64,000 nucleotides of DNA from Bacteroidales bacterium (GTDB taxonomy: Bacteria > Bacteroidota > Bacteroidia > Bacteroidales > VadinHA17): assembly GCA_022865305.1 (NCBI GenBank), contig JALHSP010000062.1, forward strand, positions 209,522 to 273,521, given 5' to 3'. How positions within the stretch are numbered: the first letter of the stretch is position 1; every line of letters starts with the position of its first letter. The notes under the pieces are model-generated. The model searched no databases. It was given only the letters and a program-made list of their open reading frames with translations, and was not told where the DNA came from. This document shows positions 51,024-61,379 of this stretch, one piece after another. The translations under genes and the position numbers were made by a program.

Positions 51024-52163
51024 ATGAAGTCAATTTTCAGGATTCTCTTTACCGTAATTCCACTAGTTATTCTGACAAACAGAAGTGCTGATGCTCAGAA
51101 TGAACTTGATGTGATCAGGAATAACTGGCTTGAATACAGTGATGCAGCCAACTCACTTTATCACCATCTTACTTTGCAGGCTTTTAGCCTTCTGAAAGAA
51201 AGGGAAAATAGAATAAGTGTATTTAATACACTTATGGACTGGCAAAATAGACAAAACCATATTAGAGAAACCCTGGCAGATATCGTTGGATCTTTTCCTG
51301 AAAAAACTCCGCTAAATGCCAGGATCGGGATAACCGGCCGGTCGGGTGGAGGGACGCAATCAGCGTATATAGCTGCAATGGATGACAGGATTTATGCCGC
51401 TGCTCCGGAGAATTATATTACGAATTACACCAGGGTTATTCCTTATCTTTTATTCAAACCCGCGAAACCTGATAATAGATTTATGATCTACCTGCTCCCA
51501 TCGGGGAAAGCAGCTGAGGCTTCATCAGGAGGAGAAATTGAAGGATTTGTAAATAAGGGAATTACAGTACTGGCACCAGATCTTATCGGAACAGGAGAAA
51601 CAGGTACTGGTGCACTGCGGGGTGATGCATATTTTGAAGGTGTTTCGCATAATCTGTGGTACGCATCTATGCTGATTGGAAGAAGTATAGCAGGGATCCA
51701 TGCTGGTGACGTTGTCAGATTAGTAAGATTGCTGAAAAAGAATAATAATGAAGCTGAGATCACAGGTTTTGCCAGAAGAGAAATGACTCCTGTATTATTA
51801 CATTCAGCAGCATTTGAACCCGATATTGAAAATATAATACTTTCTGAGCCTTATTCATCATATAAAACCATTGTGATGAACAGGTTTTATGAACCTCATT
51901 TTATACTCAGCGCGGTCCCGGGCGCATTGAAGGAATATGATCTGCCTGATTTAGCCGGTTCTCTCGCACCCCGAAGGCTGTTCATCTCTGGAACAACTGA
52001 CGGAAATGGGAGCCTTACTGACTCTACAGGTATCGATGCGGATCTTTCGGTTATAAAGAATGCATTTCATATCAGGAAAGCAGACAATGAGTTGATGATA
52101 TTACCCAGGCAGTCAGAAGATAAAAGCTTAGATCAGTTAATGGAATGGATAAACAAAAAATAG
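51024..52163 (+). CDS. Acetylxylan-esterase-like alpha/beta-hydrolase, apparently shortened by internal in-frame deletions
   Basis: FPEKTPLNA directly followed by RIGITGRSGGGTQSAYIAAMDDRIYAAAPENYITNYTRVI, then PYLLFKPAKPDNRF... Confidence 0.6.
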   Translation: MKSIFRILFTVIPLVILTNRSADAQNELDVIRNNWLEYSDAANSLYHHLTLQAFSLLKERENRISVFNTLMDWQNRQNHIRETLADIVGSFPEKTPLNARIGITGRSGGGTQSAYIAAMDDRIYAAAPENYITNYTRVIPYLLFKPAKPDNRFMIYLLPSGKAAEASSGGEIEGFVNKGITVLAPDLIGTGETGTGALRGDAYFEGVSHNLWYASMLIGRSIAGIHAGDVVRLVRLLKKNNNEAEITGFARREMTPVLLHSAAFEPDIENIILSEPYSSYKTIVMNRFYEPHFILSAVPGALKEYDLPDLAGSLAPRRLFISGTTDGNGSLTDSTGIDADLSVIKNAFHIRKADNELMILPRQSEDKSLDQLMEWINKK

Positions 52164-52178
52164 CTATAGTTCCGGATC

Positions 52179-52910
52179 CTATTTAAGTGAAGCTTTCGAA
52201 AATGTATTCTCCGGGATTATCTCATCAAGCTTGATTGTCACAATAATAAACTGGGTGCCATCACCTGCCTTTAACATATCTTTATACACAATTTTCATTG
52301 GGAACCAGCGACCCTGGATCCTGGTTACCTCTGACAGTTGAGTCCTTTTCAGAAGCTTACCGCTTTTACCGTATAATTCTTCCCTGAGAGGGACATACCT
52401 CTCCTGGTCGACCCATATTTTTCGTACTTCATAGGCTTCACCTTCGGCCAGAGCATTTAGCTGCAGGACCCAGCATTTTCGATCCTGAACAGTATCTGAT
52501 GCAACCACTGAAGCACTATAATGACTTGTCAGGTCAGGATCTTCCATCATATCTTCATACGAGAGATCGGAACCCATCACCGACTGGCGGAGCATCTGCC
52601 CTGTTATCTGGATTATCCTGTCGGTAGAAGGGGAGAAGATCCAGAGTTTGTCCTCAACCTTCAGCATCTTTGTGCCTTTTTCCCGTGCGGGATTTGTGTA
52701 TTCTGTAAAAGCCCGGTCTTCACCTTCTGCCCAAGTTTTGAATTCTATTGTTCTGCTTCCCCTGGCTCCGTTTATAATCATTTTAGCTGTCATTATCCGT
52801 GTCCTGGCAGTCAGGTTCTTATCGATAAGATTAAGAATTTCTTTCCCTGATGGCTGGGAAAACAGAGGAGTTGTTAACAGGAAAATTATTAAGTAAATAT
52901 ATGTTTTCAT
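52179..52910 (-). CDS. LolA-like outer membrane lipoprotein-sorting protein
   Basis: MKMLKVEDKLWIFSPSTDRIIQITGQMLRQSVMGSDLSYEDMME-like segment and signal peptide. Confidence 0.75.
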   Translation of the reverse strand: MKTYIYLIIFLLTTPLFSQPSGKEILNLIDKNLTARTRIMTAKMIINGARGSRTIEFKTWAEGEDRAFTEYTNPAREKGTKMLKVEDKLWIFSPSTDRIIQITGQMLRQSVMGSDLSYEDMMEDPDLTSHYSASVVASDTVQDRKCWVLQLNALAEGEAYEVRKIWVDQERYVPLREELYGKSGKLLKRTQLSEVTRIQGRWFPMKIVYKDMLKAGDGTQFIIVTIKLDEIIPENTFSKASLK

Positions 52911-52930
52911 AATCAGATACTTTTTCTCTT

Positions 52931-54208
52931 CTATTGTAATTGCAGCTCCTTGAAAAGCCGTGCTGTTTGCCTCTTATAAATGCCGATTCCTGAAAGCATT
53001 GTTCCCAGGACTGTGGCAATAATTCCGGGTATAAAACCGATATACCATGCTTCAGGAGTAATTCTTGTTCTGAATATCCCCGGCAATAACATTGTTGCAT
53101 TCTGCATGGCACTGCTGAAGTCAAGCCCTTTTTGCTGCATCAGGTACGAGAGTAATAAACCTATGGCTACACCGATAACTGATCCGGTTAATCCGACTGC
53201 TACAGATTCTGCTATCATTGATCCGTAGATATGACCTTTTTCTTCTCCCATTGCCAGTCTGAGTCCAACCTCCCCATACCTGCGCAATCCTCCAACCAGT
53301 CCTGCATTCCACAGGACAACAGACAGTACCAGTATAAAAATAAAGCTGACAATACCAACAACACCTGACATCATATCAATTAAGCCTCCAAGGTCATTCT
53401 GATCACGAAGTCTGATCATTACAGGGGCGAACTGATCATTTCCTGAAGAATTTTCATTATTGAAGGATGTCATCAGCTCTGTCGCTTTTGTATCATCATA
53501 GTAGTCGACAGCAGTGAAGCCAAGGATCTCGTTACAAGCATCCTCCATATCGAGAGCTTTTCTTGCATCAGAAATATCCATAATCACTGAACCTCTGTCG
53601 AGAGCGGCAATACCATACCTTATAGTACCTGCAACAGTGAAATTTACTATTGTCATTCCTCCGTACATTGTGGATCCGATAAAGGTAACCTTATCGTTCA
53701 TATTGATCCCGAGCTTCTCTGCAAATGAGTGGCTTACCAGGATTTCGCCGGCAACCGAAGGCAGTTTACCTTTAACAAGAATATTACTTAAGTTAAGCCT
53801 TTCTGCCTCACCGGAATCAGGATCAAATAAATCAATTCCAAATCCTGCGAAAGGTCCCTGGCTTTTTGTCTCACCGTTTTCATCAGGGACATCCAGCAGA
53901 CCCCCGAACTGAATCCTTTCAACCCATGAAGCAGTGGGATAATCTTTCTTCAGTTCACTTATAAGTGCCTGCGTCCCGGTAAGTGAAAGATCAATCGGGA
54001 TCTGGTCCATGCTTTCCCTGTAAGCCCTGGTAATGACTTTGACATGACCTGTAGCCAGTTTGGCGTTAAGATTAATGGAATCCCCAAGTACTCCGGTTAT
54101 CCATGTGGTCATCAGGACAGTCAGCATTACTCCGATTGCAACCACAATCAGCGGAAGCCTGCTCCTGTGCTTATCCCTCAGCAATCCCTTAATTAAAAAT
54201 TTTATCAT
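52931..54208 (-). CDS. ABC transporter permease, FtsX/LolC-like
   Basis: N-terminal TM then extracytoplasmic domain and C-terminal FtsX-like TM segments (VGLRLAMGEEKGHIYGSMIAESV). Confidence 0.85.
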   Translation of the reverse strand: MIKFLIKGLLRDKHRSRLPLIVVAIGVMLTVLMTTWITGVLGDSINLNAKLATGHVKVITRAYRESMDQIPIDLSLTGTQALISELKKDYPTASWVERIQFGGLLDVPDENGETKSQGPFAGFGIDLFDPDSGEAERLNLSNILVKGKLPSVAGEILVSHSFAEKLGINMNDKVTFIGSTMYGGMTIVNFTVAGTIRYGIAALDRGSVIMDISDARKALDMEDACNEILGFTAVDYYDDTKATELMTSFNNENSSGNDQFAPVMIRLRDQNDLGGLIDMMSGVVGIVSFIFILVLSVVLWNAGLVGGLRRYGEVGLRLAMGEEKGHIYGSMIAESVAVGLTGSVIGVAIGLLLSYLMQQKGLDFSSAMQNATMLLPGIFRTRITPEAWYIGFIPGIIATVLGTMLSGIGIYKRQTARLFKELQLQ

Positions 54209-55380
54209 TGTACTTTCCCCCTTAATGCTTCTGTTGGTTTCATTCCGGCAATTTTCCTAGACGGGATATAACTTACAATTGTTGTTGTAACCAATATAAT
54301 AATAGTCATCGTAATAATTGTACCAAGGCTGTAGACCGGAAAGATCTTTTCAGCAATGGTAAGTCCATATCCTTCAGTAGCTTTAGGCATGGCGAATCCG
54401 TATTTCGCCACAAGGTACAGGAGAGGCATACCCCAGATTGCTCCTGCAACGACTGAGAGTATCGAATGCATGGCTCCTTCAATCGTAAAAAGCCGGACTA
54501 CCTGCCATCGGGTCATTCCAAGAGCTATATAAGTACCTATTTCCTTTTCCCTCCTGAATATAGAAAGAACCTGCGTATCAAATACTGCAAGAAGTGCAAG
54601 TGACAGCAGGATAATATAAAGCACCAATCCGCCAATGCTCTTTGATTTGATGATTGTATCTAATTCACTGAAAAGTATGTCGTGACCCTTGTAAATCCAT
54701 CCAGGAACCGTTGGTGCCGATGTAATACCCTGTTTGAGAATGATATAAGTGGCATTCCCATCGAGTCCGGTCATTTTCTGAAGCTTGTCAAGCGGTATCC
54801 ATATCTGGTTATTGTCAATACTTGCAACATTCGTATGGAATATACCGGCAATTCTTATTTCTGTGGCATCAAATGTTCCGTTAGCATCTCTCCATCTTAC
54901 TGTAACCATATCATTTTTGTTGAGTCTGGTGGCATTTGCCATCCTGTTGCCGATCAGCGCATTTATAACTAATGAATCACCTTTCATCAGGGAGGCAGGC
55001 AGCTTTACAATATTTTGTGAGGGATCGATACCTTTTAATAAGATGTTTCTCATTCTTCCTTCCGGATAGACTGAGGCTTGTGTAACGAGAACAGGTACGG
55101 CCTGGCCATCATTATAAAGTTTTTTCAGTTCAGAAGGAAGGGAACCGTGTCCGTCATTTAATGAGAGGGGATCATACGGATCATATAGATTATGCCAGTA
55201 CTCTCCGCCGCCGACTTCCCATTCAGTCATATCAATTTTAGCCTGCAGGTCCCATCCATGTATAATACCTGACTGGAAGACAATCATCACAAGCGCAAGT
55301 GAAAGTACAAAGACATTCAGCCATGTTCTCAGACCTGCGCCGATAAGATTTTTTAAAGCAAGTTTAAATGCGAGCATCAC
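54205..55380 (-). CDS. ABC transporter permease, FtsX/LolC-like
   Basis: FRREKEIGTYIALGMTRWQVVRLFTIEG; IVSYIPSRKIAGMKPTEALRG. Confidence 0.88.
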   Translation of the reverse strand: MMLAFKLALKNLIGAGLRTWLNVFVLSLALVMIVFQSGIIHGWDLQAKIDMTEWEVGGGEYWHNLYDPYDPLSLNDGHGSLPSELKKLYNDGQAVPVLVTQASVYPEGRMRNILLKGIDPSQNIVKLPASLMKGDSLVINALIGNRMANATRLNKNDMVTVRWRDANGTFDATEIRIAGIFHTNVASIDNNQIWIPLDKLQKMTGLDGNATYIILKQGITSAPTVPGWIYKGHDILFSELDTIIKSKSIGGLVLYIILLSLALLAVFDTQVLSIFRREKEIGTYIALGMTRWQVVRLFTIEGAMHSILSVVAGAIWGMPLLYLVAKYGFAMPKATEGYGLTIAEKIFPVYSLGTIITMTIIILVTTTIVSYIPSRKIAGMKPTEALRGKVQ

Positions 55381-55389
55381 TCTTAAGTT

Positions 55390-56088
55390 TTATTGTTTAA
55401 TGTTTTCATCACGTGATACCTTGCCATCAATGAGGGTTATCTTCCTCTTCAGATGACTTATTACTTTGTCATCGTGTGTTGCAAAGATGAAAGTAGTCTT
55501 CAACTCCTTATTAAGTTTCTCCATAGTCTGCAGAATGTGATGTGAGTTATCAGCGTCAAGGTTGGCGGTCGGTTCATCTGCAAGAACGATTTCAGGCCGT
55601 TTTACCATTGCCCTTGCAATAGCGACCCTCTGACATTCACCACCTGAGAGTTGTGCGGGTTTTGATCTGACCTTGTCGGAAAGGCCTACCCATTCAAGTG
55701 CATCGAGTACAGCTTTTTTCCTTTCACCTGTGCTCATTTTGAGCAGTAACAGCGGAAATTCGGCATTCTCGAAAACAGTATAAACAGGTAAAAGGTTATA
55801 TGTTTGAAATATGAATCCCATATGCTTCCTCCTTATAAGGGCAGCCTGCCTGACAGAAAGGTCTTTGCTTGAGTTCCCTAGAACAGTAGCATCCCCATCG
55901 CTTGGATTATCAAGTAATCCTATGATATTCAGTAAGGTTGTTTTCCCTGAACCTGATGGTCCGACAACACCTGCAAATTCACCTTTAAAGAAGGTCAGGT
56001 TTATGCCATTCAGAGCAGTGAATTCACCTAATCCCATCGGGAATTTCTTTGTCAGGTTTTTTACGGAAATTATTTCTGCGTTATTCAT
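55390..56088 (-). CDS. ABC transporter ATP-binding protein, LolD/MacB-like
   Basis: VVGPSGSGKTTLLNIIG Walker A, LSGGECQRVAIARAM signature, ADEPTANLD Walker B. Confidence 0.95.
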   Translation of the reverse strand: MNNAEIISVKNLTKKFPMGLGEFTALNGINLTFFKGEFAGVVGPSGSGKTTLLNIIGLLDNPSDGDATVLGNSSKDLSVRQAALIRRKHMGFIFQTYNLLPVYTVFENAEFPLLLLKMSTGERKKAVLDALEWVGLSDKVRSKPAQLSGGECQRVAIARAMVKRPEIVLADEPTANLDADNSHHILQTMEKLNKELKTTFIFATHDDKVISHLKRKITLIDGKVSRDENIKQ

Positions 56089-56225
56089 CTGAATTATTTT
56101 GTAATAAAAATTTTATCGTTAATTACATGTTCCTGGTTGCTAGTTACTTGTTGCTTGTTTTTGGTTATCAGCTTTAAGATTACCGGACAAACCGGCAACC
56201 AGCAACCTATGTCTCTTTTTCTTAA

Positions 56226-57368
56226 TCAGTAATTATACACCACCATTACCTGTCCTCCCGCACCTGCAAACATATTCGGACCTGAACCGTAATTAAATAT
56301 CTTAAAATCATTTGGATTCCAGAAACCGATTATATTAAATGCAAGATTATCAAAGGTAAACGATAAATTGGCAAAGCGGTAAAATCCGTTGTTTTTCCAG
56401 TCATAAAAAACGATTGTACTTACCCTTGTGATAATTGATAAGGGAATTCCCAGGGAGATTCCTGTAAAAGACAATCCCTCTCCATCAGAAAATAGTTTTT
56501 CAGAGGAACAGATTAATAGATGCTCTGCCATAATATTCAAGCCATTTCCAATTCCTAAGGTATAGTCAGCACCTAAAGTCATTGCTTTTGTAAATGCCGG
56601 TATTTCATCCTGTTTCTGATGGGTGACAGATCCCTCAAACCATAAACCTACACCCATGTCGATTTTAATGTCAAAACCGAAACGATTTTCCGGGAAATAT
56701 CTGCTGCCTGTTATGGGCGGTTGCCAGTTATCGGGGAATTCAGCAAAACGGTTATGATAGCTCAGAGCAAGTTCGCCCCTCGGAACAGGAAACTGCAGCC
56801 TTCCTCCAAACTCAGGTCTGTTCCGTCTCGACGGAATTAATTCCCATCCTTTGGTATTCTTATTACCGTAAAGAATCCATAGCCATACACTTGCATTATT
56901 GCTGAAGTAATATTTCCCCTGGAGAGCATATACACCCCTGGTGAGTTTCAGAGGATCTCTCGGATCGATCCTGTCAAACCACATCAGCGGTCTCAGCATT
57001 GATGCTGACCCGAAATTGATCTTCTGCAATCCTGCACGTATCTCAAACCTGTTGCCTGAATACCTTAACCAGAACCTGTATAGGCTTGCATTCGCATCAA
57101 AAATATTGTCAGTATCCGATAGATTAGAGTAATTAAGGTAACTATCGGCTGAAAGCTCACCATCTAATTTGAAATTTTTACTCGCCGGTATTTCGAATAA
57201 CAGCTGAGGGATATATCTCAGCCCGGTTTGAAATCCGAATCCGCCGGAATTATTGGCAGTAATCCATCCTGCAGCCTGGCCATTAAAATTTATTGATTGT
57301 CCGGAAACGTAAGAGACTGGTAAAAGGCAAAATATTATTATATAAGAACTTTTTAGAAAGCGATACAT
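56226..57368 (-). CDS. Putative outer-membrane beta-barrel protein
   Basis: Signal peptide and alternating aromatic beta strands. Confidence 0.55.
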   Translation of the reverse strand: MYRFLKSSYIIIFCLLPVSYVSGQSINFNGQAAGWITANNSGGFGFQTGLRYIPQLLFEIPASKNFKLDGELSADSYLNYSNLSDTDNIFDANASLYRFWLRYSGNRFEIRAGLQKINFGSASMLRPLMWFDRIDPRDPLKLTRGVYALQGKYYFSNNASVWLWILYGNKNTKGWELIPSRRNRPEFGGRLQFPVPRGELALSYHNRFAEFPDNWQPPITGSRYFPENRFGFDIKIDMGVGLWFEGSVTHQKQDEIPAFTKAMTLGADYTLGIGNGLNIMAEHLLICSSEKLFSDGEGLSFTGISLGIPLSIITRVSTIVFYDWKNNGFYRFANLSFTFDNLAFNIIGFWNPNDFKIFNYGSGPNMFAGAGGQVMVVYNY

Positions 57369-57596
57369 TCTGCTGTCAGTTTATAAAGTAAAATTACGGA
57401 AAAGAAAATATCTGTAACTACCAATAGGCCGAACTGTTTTAAAACATATACTTTTATATTTCACCATTTGATTGTGTTGAATTAAAAACTATTAAATTTA
57501 TATTGATAAAAACAAATCCGGATACCTGATCTTCTTTTTAAGATTTAGTTTTAAAAAATATTAATATTCAGATATTTAGAATAAATAATCCATAAG

Positions 57597-58640
57597 GTGA
57601 ATAACCATATCAGACGTCGGACATTTATTAAAGCAGCAGCAGCCGGAGGTATTGGCCTTGGTTTGCAGGGTAAATCTTTAATTGATAAAGAATTCACAAA
57701 TTCGGAGCCAGGCAGGGTTGGCATTATCGGTCTGGATACATCACATAGTACAGCATTTACTAAGGTGCTTAATGATCCCGCTGCCGGTCCGGAGTTTGGC
57801 GGTTACAAGGTTGTAGCTGCGTATCCAAAGGGAAGCAATGATATCAAAAGCAGTGTGGACAGGATACCAGGTTATACAGAAGATGTAAAAAAGCTTGGAG
57901 TTGAGATAGTTAATTCTATTGAAGACCTGCTCCCGAAAGTTGATGTGGTGCTCCTCGAAACAAATGACGGGCGCCTGCACCTTGAACAGGCTTTACCGGT
58001 ACTCAGGGCAGGTAAAAGGATGTTCATTGACAAGCCCATAGCTGCAAGCCTGGCTGATACGATAGCAATTTTTGAGAATGCAAAACATTTCAATGTGCCG
58101 GTTTTCTCTTCATCTTCTCTGAGATATATATCAGGAGTAAAGGAAATTGCTGAAGGTTCTGTTGGAAAAGTCATGGGAGCGGATACATTTAGTCCGGCTA
58201 CGCTTGAAAAGACCCATCCGGATCTATTCTGGTACGGTGTGCATGGTGTCGAGATACTTTTTACAGTTATGGGAACCGGATGTAGGAGCGTTGCACGTAC
58301 ATATACCGATAATTTCGATAAGGCAGTCGGAGTGTGGGAGGATGACAGGATAGGAGCTTTCAGGGGCTTGCGTTCGGGAAGGACTGATTATGGTGGTACG
58401 GTATTCGGAGAGAAGGGAATAACCGTACTTGGTAAATACAGCGGGTATAATCCGTTATTAATTAAGATAATTGAATTTTTCAGGACAGGAATTCCTCCTG
58501 TAAGTGCTGAGGAAACCATTGAGATTTTTACCTTTATGGCAGCTGCCGATGAAAGTAAACTGAAAGGCGGCATTCCTGTAGATATGGAACCTGTATTGCA
58601 GAAGGCCAGGCTGGAAGCAGAGAATAAAATTATCAGATAG
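57597..58640 (+). CDS. Gfo/Idh/MocA family oxidoreductase
   Basis: HIRRRTFIKAAAAGGIGLGLQG leader; VDVVLLETNDGRLHLEQALPVLRAGKRMFIDKPIA. Confidence 0.85.
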   Translation: MNNHIRRRTFIKAAAAGGIGLGLQGKSLIDKEFTNSEPGRVGIIGLDTSHSTAFTKVLNDPAAGPEFGGYKVVAAYPKGSNDIKSSVDRIPGYTEDVKKLGVEIVNSIEDLLPKVDVVLLETNDGRLHLEQALPVLRAGKRMFIDKPIAASLADTIAIFENAKHFNVPVFSSSSLRYISGVKEIAEGSVGKVMGADTFSPATLEKTHPDLFWYGVHGVEILFTVMGTGCRSVARTYTDNFDKAVGVWEDDRIGAFRGLRSGRTDYGGTVFGEKGITVLGKYSGYNPLLIKIIEFFRTGIPPVSAEETIEIFTFMAAADESKLKGGIPVDMEPVLQKARLEAENKIIR

Positions 58641-58699
58641 CCGGGCAGGATAAGAACAGAAACTAAAATCATATAGAGTCAAATTAAAACTACCTAAAA

Positions 58700-60067
58700 A
58701 TGACAAACCGAAGAGATTTTATTAAGAAAAGTGCACTGGGTACAGCTGCTATCGCAATTGGTGGAATGAAGCTCAATGCGAAGTCGTATAAATCGATCCA
58801 GGGAGCAAACGATCGTGTTACTGTTGCTGTAATAGGTATCGGCGGACAGGGCGGAACACACATTAACAGCTTCTGCGGATTGAAAGACAAAAAGAATGTT
58901 CGTCTGAAAACTATTTGTGATGCGGATGAAAAATTCTTCCCGGAACGTATAAAAACCGTCCAGTCCAGGACCGGAGAGACACCGGTCACTGTATGGGATA
59001 TGCGTAGGGTTCTGGAAGATAAGGAAATAGATGCTGTTTCATTTGCCGTACCAAACTTCTGGCATGCCCTCGGGACAATCTGGGCCTGCCAGGCAGGCAA
59101 ACATGTATATGTTGAAAAACCTGCAACACATAATGTATTTGAAGGCAGGAAGATGGTTGAGGCAGCACGTAAGTATAATGTACGTGTTCAGACCGGTATG
59201 CAGAACCGTTCGATTCCCGGAGTCATTGAAGCAATAAAGTTCCTGCACAATGGAGGGATAGGCGAAGTATTTATGGCAAAAGGGCTGTGCTATAAACCAC
59301 GTGATTCTTTCGGGATTGCAAAAGATGGCGAACCGCCATCAACGCTTCACTACGATTACTGGCTTGGACCCTGTCAGTGGAGGCCTTACAATGAGAAACG
59401 TGTCCATTATAACTGGCACTGGCATTGGGATACAGGCGGTGGTGATACAGCAAACCAGGGTCCTCATCAGTTCGATATAGCGCGCTGGGGACTGAATAAA
59501 AATGAACACCCGGTTACCATTTATTCGATGGGTAATATTTTCGGGATAAATCCCGCAGAATGTTCACAGGAGACACCAAATACGCAGACCTCATTATTTA
59601 AATATAAGGATGGGAAAATACTTGAATTTGAAACGCGTGGTCGTTATACAAATGATGAGGGCGATCTCGGAGTCCGTATCGGTAATTTGTTTTATGGGAC
59701 CGAAGGGTACATGGAAATTGATGGTGGTACCTGGAAAGCTTACAGGAAACGTGAAAATAAACCATTTGCGGGCTCAGATGTTGGAGAAAAATCAACCGAT
59801 CCGACATTTATGGCACCTCCAGGCGGATCAAATCATTATGGCAATTTTATAGATGCCATCAGGTCAGGCAAGAATGAAGACTTGCATGCCGATATTCTTG
59901 ACGGGTATATGTCTGCGGCCCTTCCGGCGCTGGCAAATATATCGTACCGTGTTGGCAGGGAGCTGATTTTTGATGGTGCAAAGGAAAAGTTTGTGAAAGA
60001 TAAAGAAGCTGATAAACTCCTGACCAGAGTCTACCGTAAACCTTATATGGTTCCATTGGTGGTATAA
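58700..60067 (+). CDS. Gfo/Idh/MocA family oxidoreductase (related to 48811-50172)
   Basis: TNRRDFIKKSALGTAAIAIGG; ICDADEKFFPE, FAVPNFWHALGTIWACQAGKHVYVEKPATHN; conserved C-terminus KEADKLLTRVYRKPYMVPLVV. Confidence 0.9.
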   Translation: MTNRRDFIKKSALGTAAIAIGGMKLNAKSYKSIQGANDRVTVAVIGIGGQGGTHINSFCGLKDKKNVRLKTICDADEKFFPERIKTVQSRTGETPVTVWDMRRVLEDKEIDAVSFAVPNFWHALGTIWACQAGKHVYVEKPATHNVFEGRKMVEAARKYNVRVQTGMQNRSIPGVIEAIKFLHNGGIGEVFMAKGLCYKPRDSFGIAKDGEPPSTLHYDYWLGPCQWRPYNEKRVHYNWHWHWDTGGGDTANQGPHQFDIARWGLNKNEHPVTIYSMGNIFGINPAECSQETPNTQTSLFKYKDGKILEFETRGRYTNDEGDLGVRIGNLFYGTEGYMEIDGGTWKAYRKRENKPFAGSDVGEKSTDPTFMAPPGGSNHYGNFIDAIRSGKNEDLHADILDGYMSAALPALANISYRVGRELIFDGAKEKFVKDKEADKLLTRVYRKPYMVPLVV

Positions 60068-60168
60068 GTAAAGGTACAAAGGCTTAGAGGAGTAAATACG
60101 TAAGGATAAGTGTGATACCCTGGCTCCTTTGAGCTTCATGAGCTCGCTCCCAAGCCCCCTTTGAGCCG

Positions 60169-60296
60169 CATGTACTCACCCCCCCGCCCCCCTCTCTGCT
60201 GGCGCAAAGAGGGGGTAGAGTAAAATACTGTAAATATGGTCATTCCCCCTCTTTACGGAGTAGAGAGGGGGAAAAAAGGGGGTGAGTATATGTGAT
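60169..60296. repeat. Pair of inverted C/G-run palindromic dispersed repeats
   Basis: tactcacccccccgcccccctctctgctggcgcaaagaggggg ... ttccccctctttacggagtagagagggggaaaaaagggggtgag; similar to 37-76. Confidence 0.75.
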
Positions 60297-60347
60297 TAAA
60301 GAAGATGAGATAAACTATTTTGTACGAAATAACTAATGAAAACATAA

Positions 60348-61238
60348 ATGAAAAACGAAATATCAAGAAGGCAATTTATTCAAAAAACAGCCTTGGCAGG
60401 CATCGGTCTGGCAGCCATCCAGCCACTGCTGGCGATGAAAAAGAAATCAAAAAAAGGGATGAAGTTTGGCCTTGTAACTTATCAATGGGGCAGGGACTGG
60501 GATCTTCCCACATTGATTTCCAACTGTGAAAAGGCAGGCTATCAGGGTCTGGAACTCAGGACTCAGCATGCACACAAAGTAGAAACAAATCTTAATGCTG
60601 CTCAACGGGCTGAGGTAAAAAAACGATTTGCGGACAGTTCTGTAAAATGCCTGGGCTATGGCGCTAATTTTGAATATCACAGTCCCGATCCAAAACAACT
60701 CCGGAATAATATTGATCAGACAAAAGAGTATATTATTCTCTGCAAAGATATCGGTGCAACCGGCATAAAGGTTAAACCTAATTACCTGCCTCCGGAAGTG
60801 CCGCGTGAAAAAACTATTGCACAGATTGCTGCATCACTGAATGAGTGCGGGAAATTTGCTCAGGATTATGGTCAGCTGGTAAGAGTGGAGGTGCATGGTA
60901 ATATTACTCAGGAAATTCCGAATATGAAGGCTATCTTCGACCAGGTTACCGAAAAAAATGTTAAAATGTGCTGGAACTGCAACGATCAGGATCTGCTTCC
61001 TCCCGGGCTTGAAGGCAACTTCAACATGGTGAAAAAGTGGTTTGGCGATACGGTTCATATCCGTGAACTGAATGAGGGAAATTATCCTTACCAGCAACTT
61101 TTTGACCTGTTTACCGGGATTAAATATAATGGATGGATACTTCTTGAAGCACGGACCGAACCTGCTGACAGGGTTGCAGCAATGAAAGAACAGCTTGCAT
61201 TGTTTAATAAAATGATAGAAAATTCAAAAAAGAGCTGA
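60348..61238 (+). CDS. Sugar phosphate isomerase/epimerase-like TIM-barrel protein with Tat-like leader
   Basis: NEISRRQFIQKTALAGIGLAAIQP; GLELRTQHAHKVE, VRVEVHGN, WILLEARTEPADR. Confidence 0.85.
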   Translation: MKNEISRRQFIQKTALAGIGLAAIQPLLAMKKKSKKGMKFGLVTYQWGRDWDLPTLISNCEKAGYQGLELRTQHAHKVETNLNAAQRAEVKKRFADSSVKCLGYGANFEYHSPDPKQLRNNIDQTKEYIILCKDIGATGIKVKPNYLPPEVPREKTIAQIAASLNECGKFAQDYGQLVRVEVHGNITQEIPNMKAIFDQVTEKNVKMCWNCNDQDLLPPGLEGNFNMVKKWFGDTVHIRELNEGNYPYQQLFDLFTGIKYNGWILLEARTEPADRVAAMKEQLALFNKMIENSKKS

Positions 61239-61270
61239 GAGATATTAAAACAAGATAGAGGTCATTTAAA

Positions 61271-61320
61271 ACCTTTGTGCCCCTTTGTTACGCACTTAAG
61301 GTCCTTTGTGTTAAAAAAAA
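61271..61320. repeat. Orphan CTTTGTG heptad array
   Basis: acctttgtgcccctttgttacgcacttaaggtcctttgtgttaaaaaaaa, aligns along its length with 5386-5436. Confidence 0.7.
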
Positions 61321-61379
61321 GGTGTAATGACCGGACTATCTATTTTTTACATTACAGAACAAAATAACATTATCAAGGG

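Noticed and set aside
60070-60115. Possible further heptad array (aaggtacaaaggcttagaggagtaaatacgtaagg)
   Set aside because: Too degenerate; heptad spacing does not match the arrays at 4955, 5386 and 61271.
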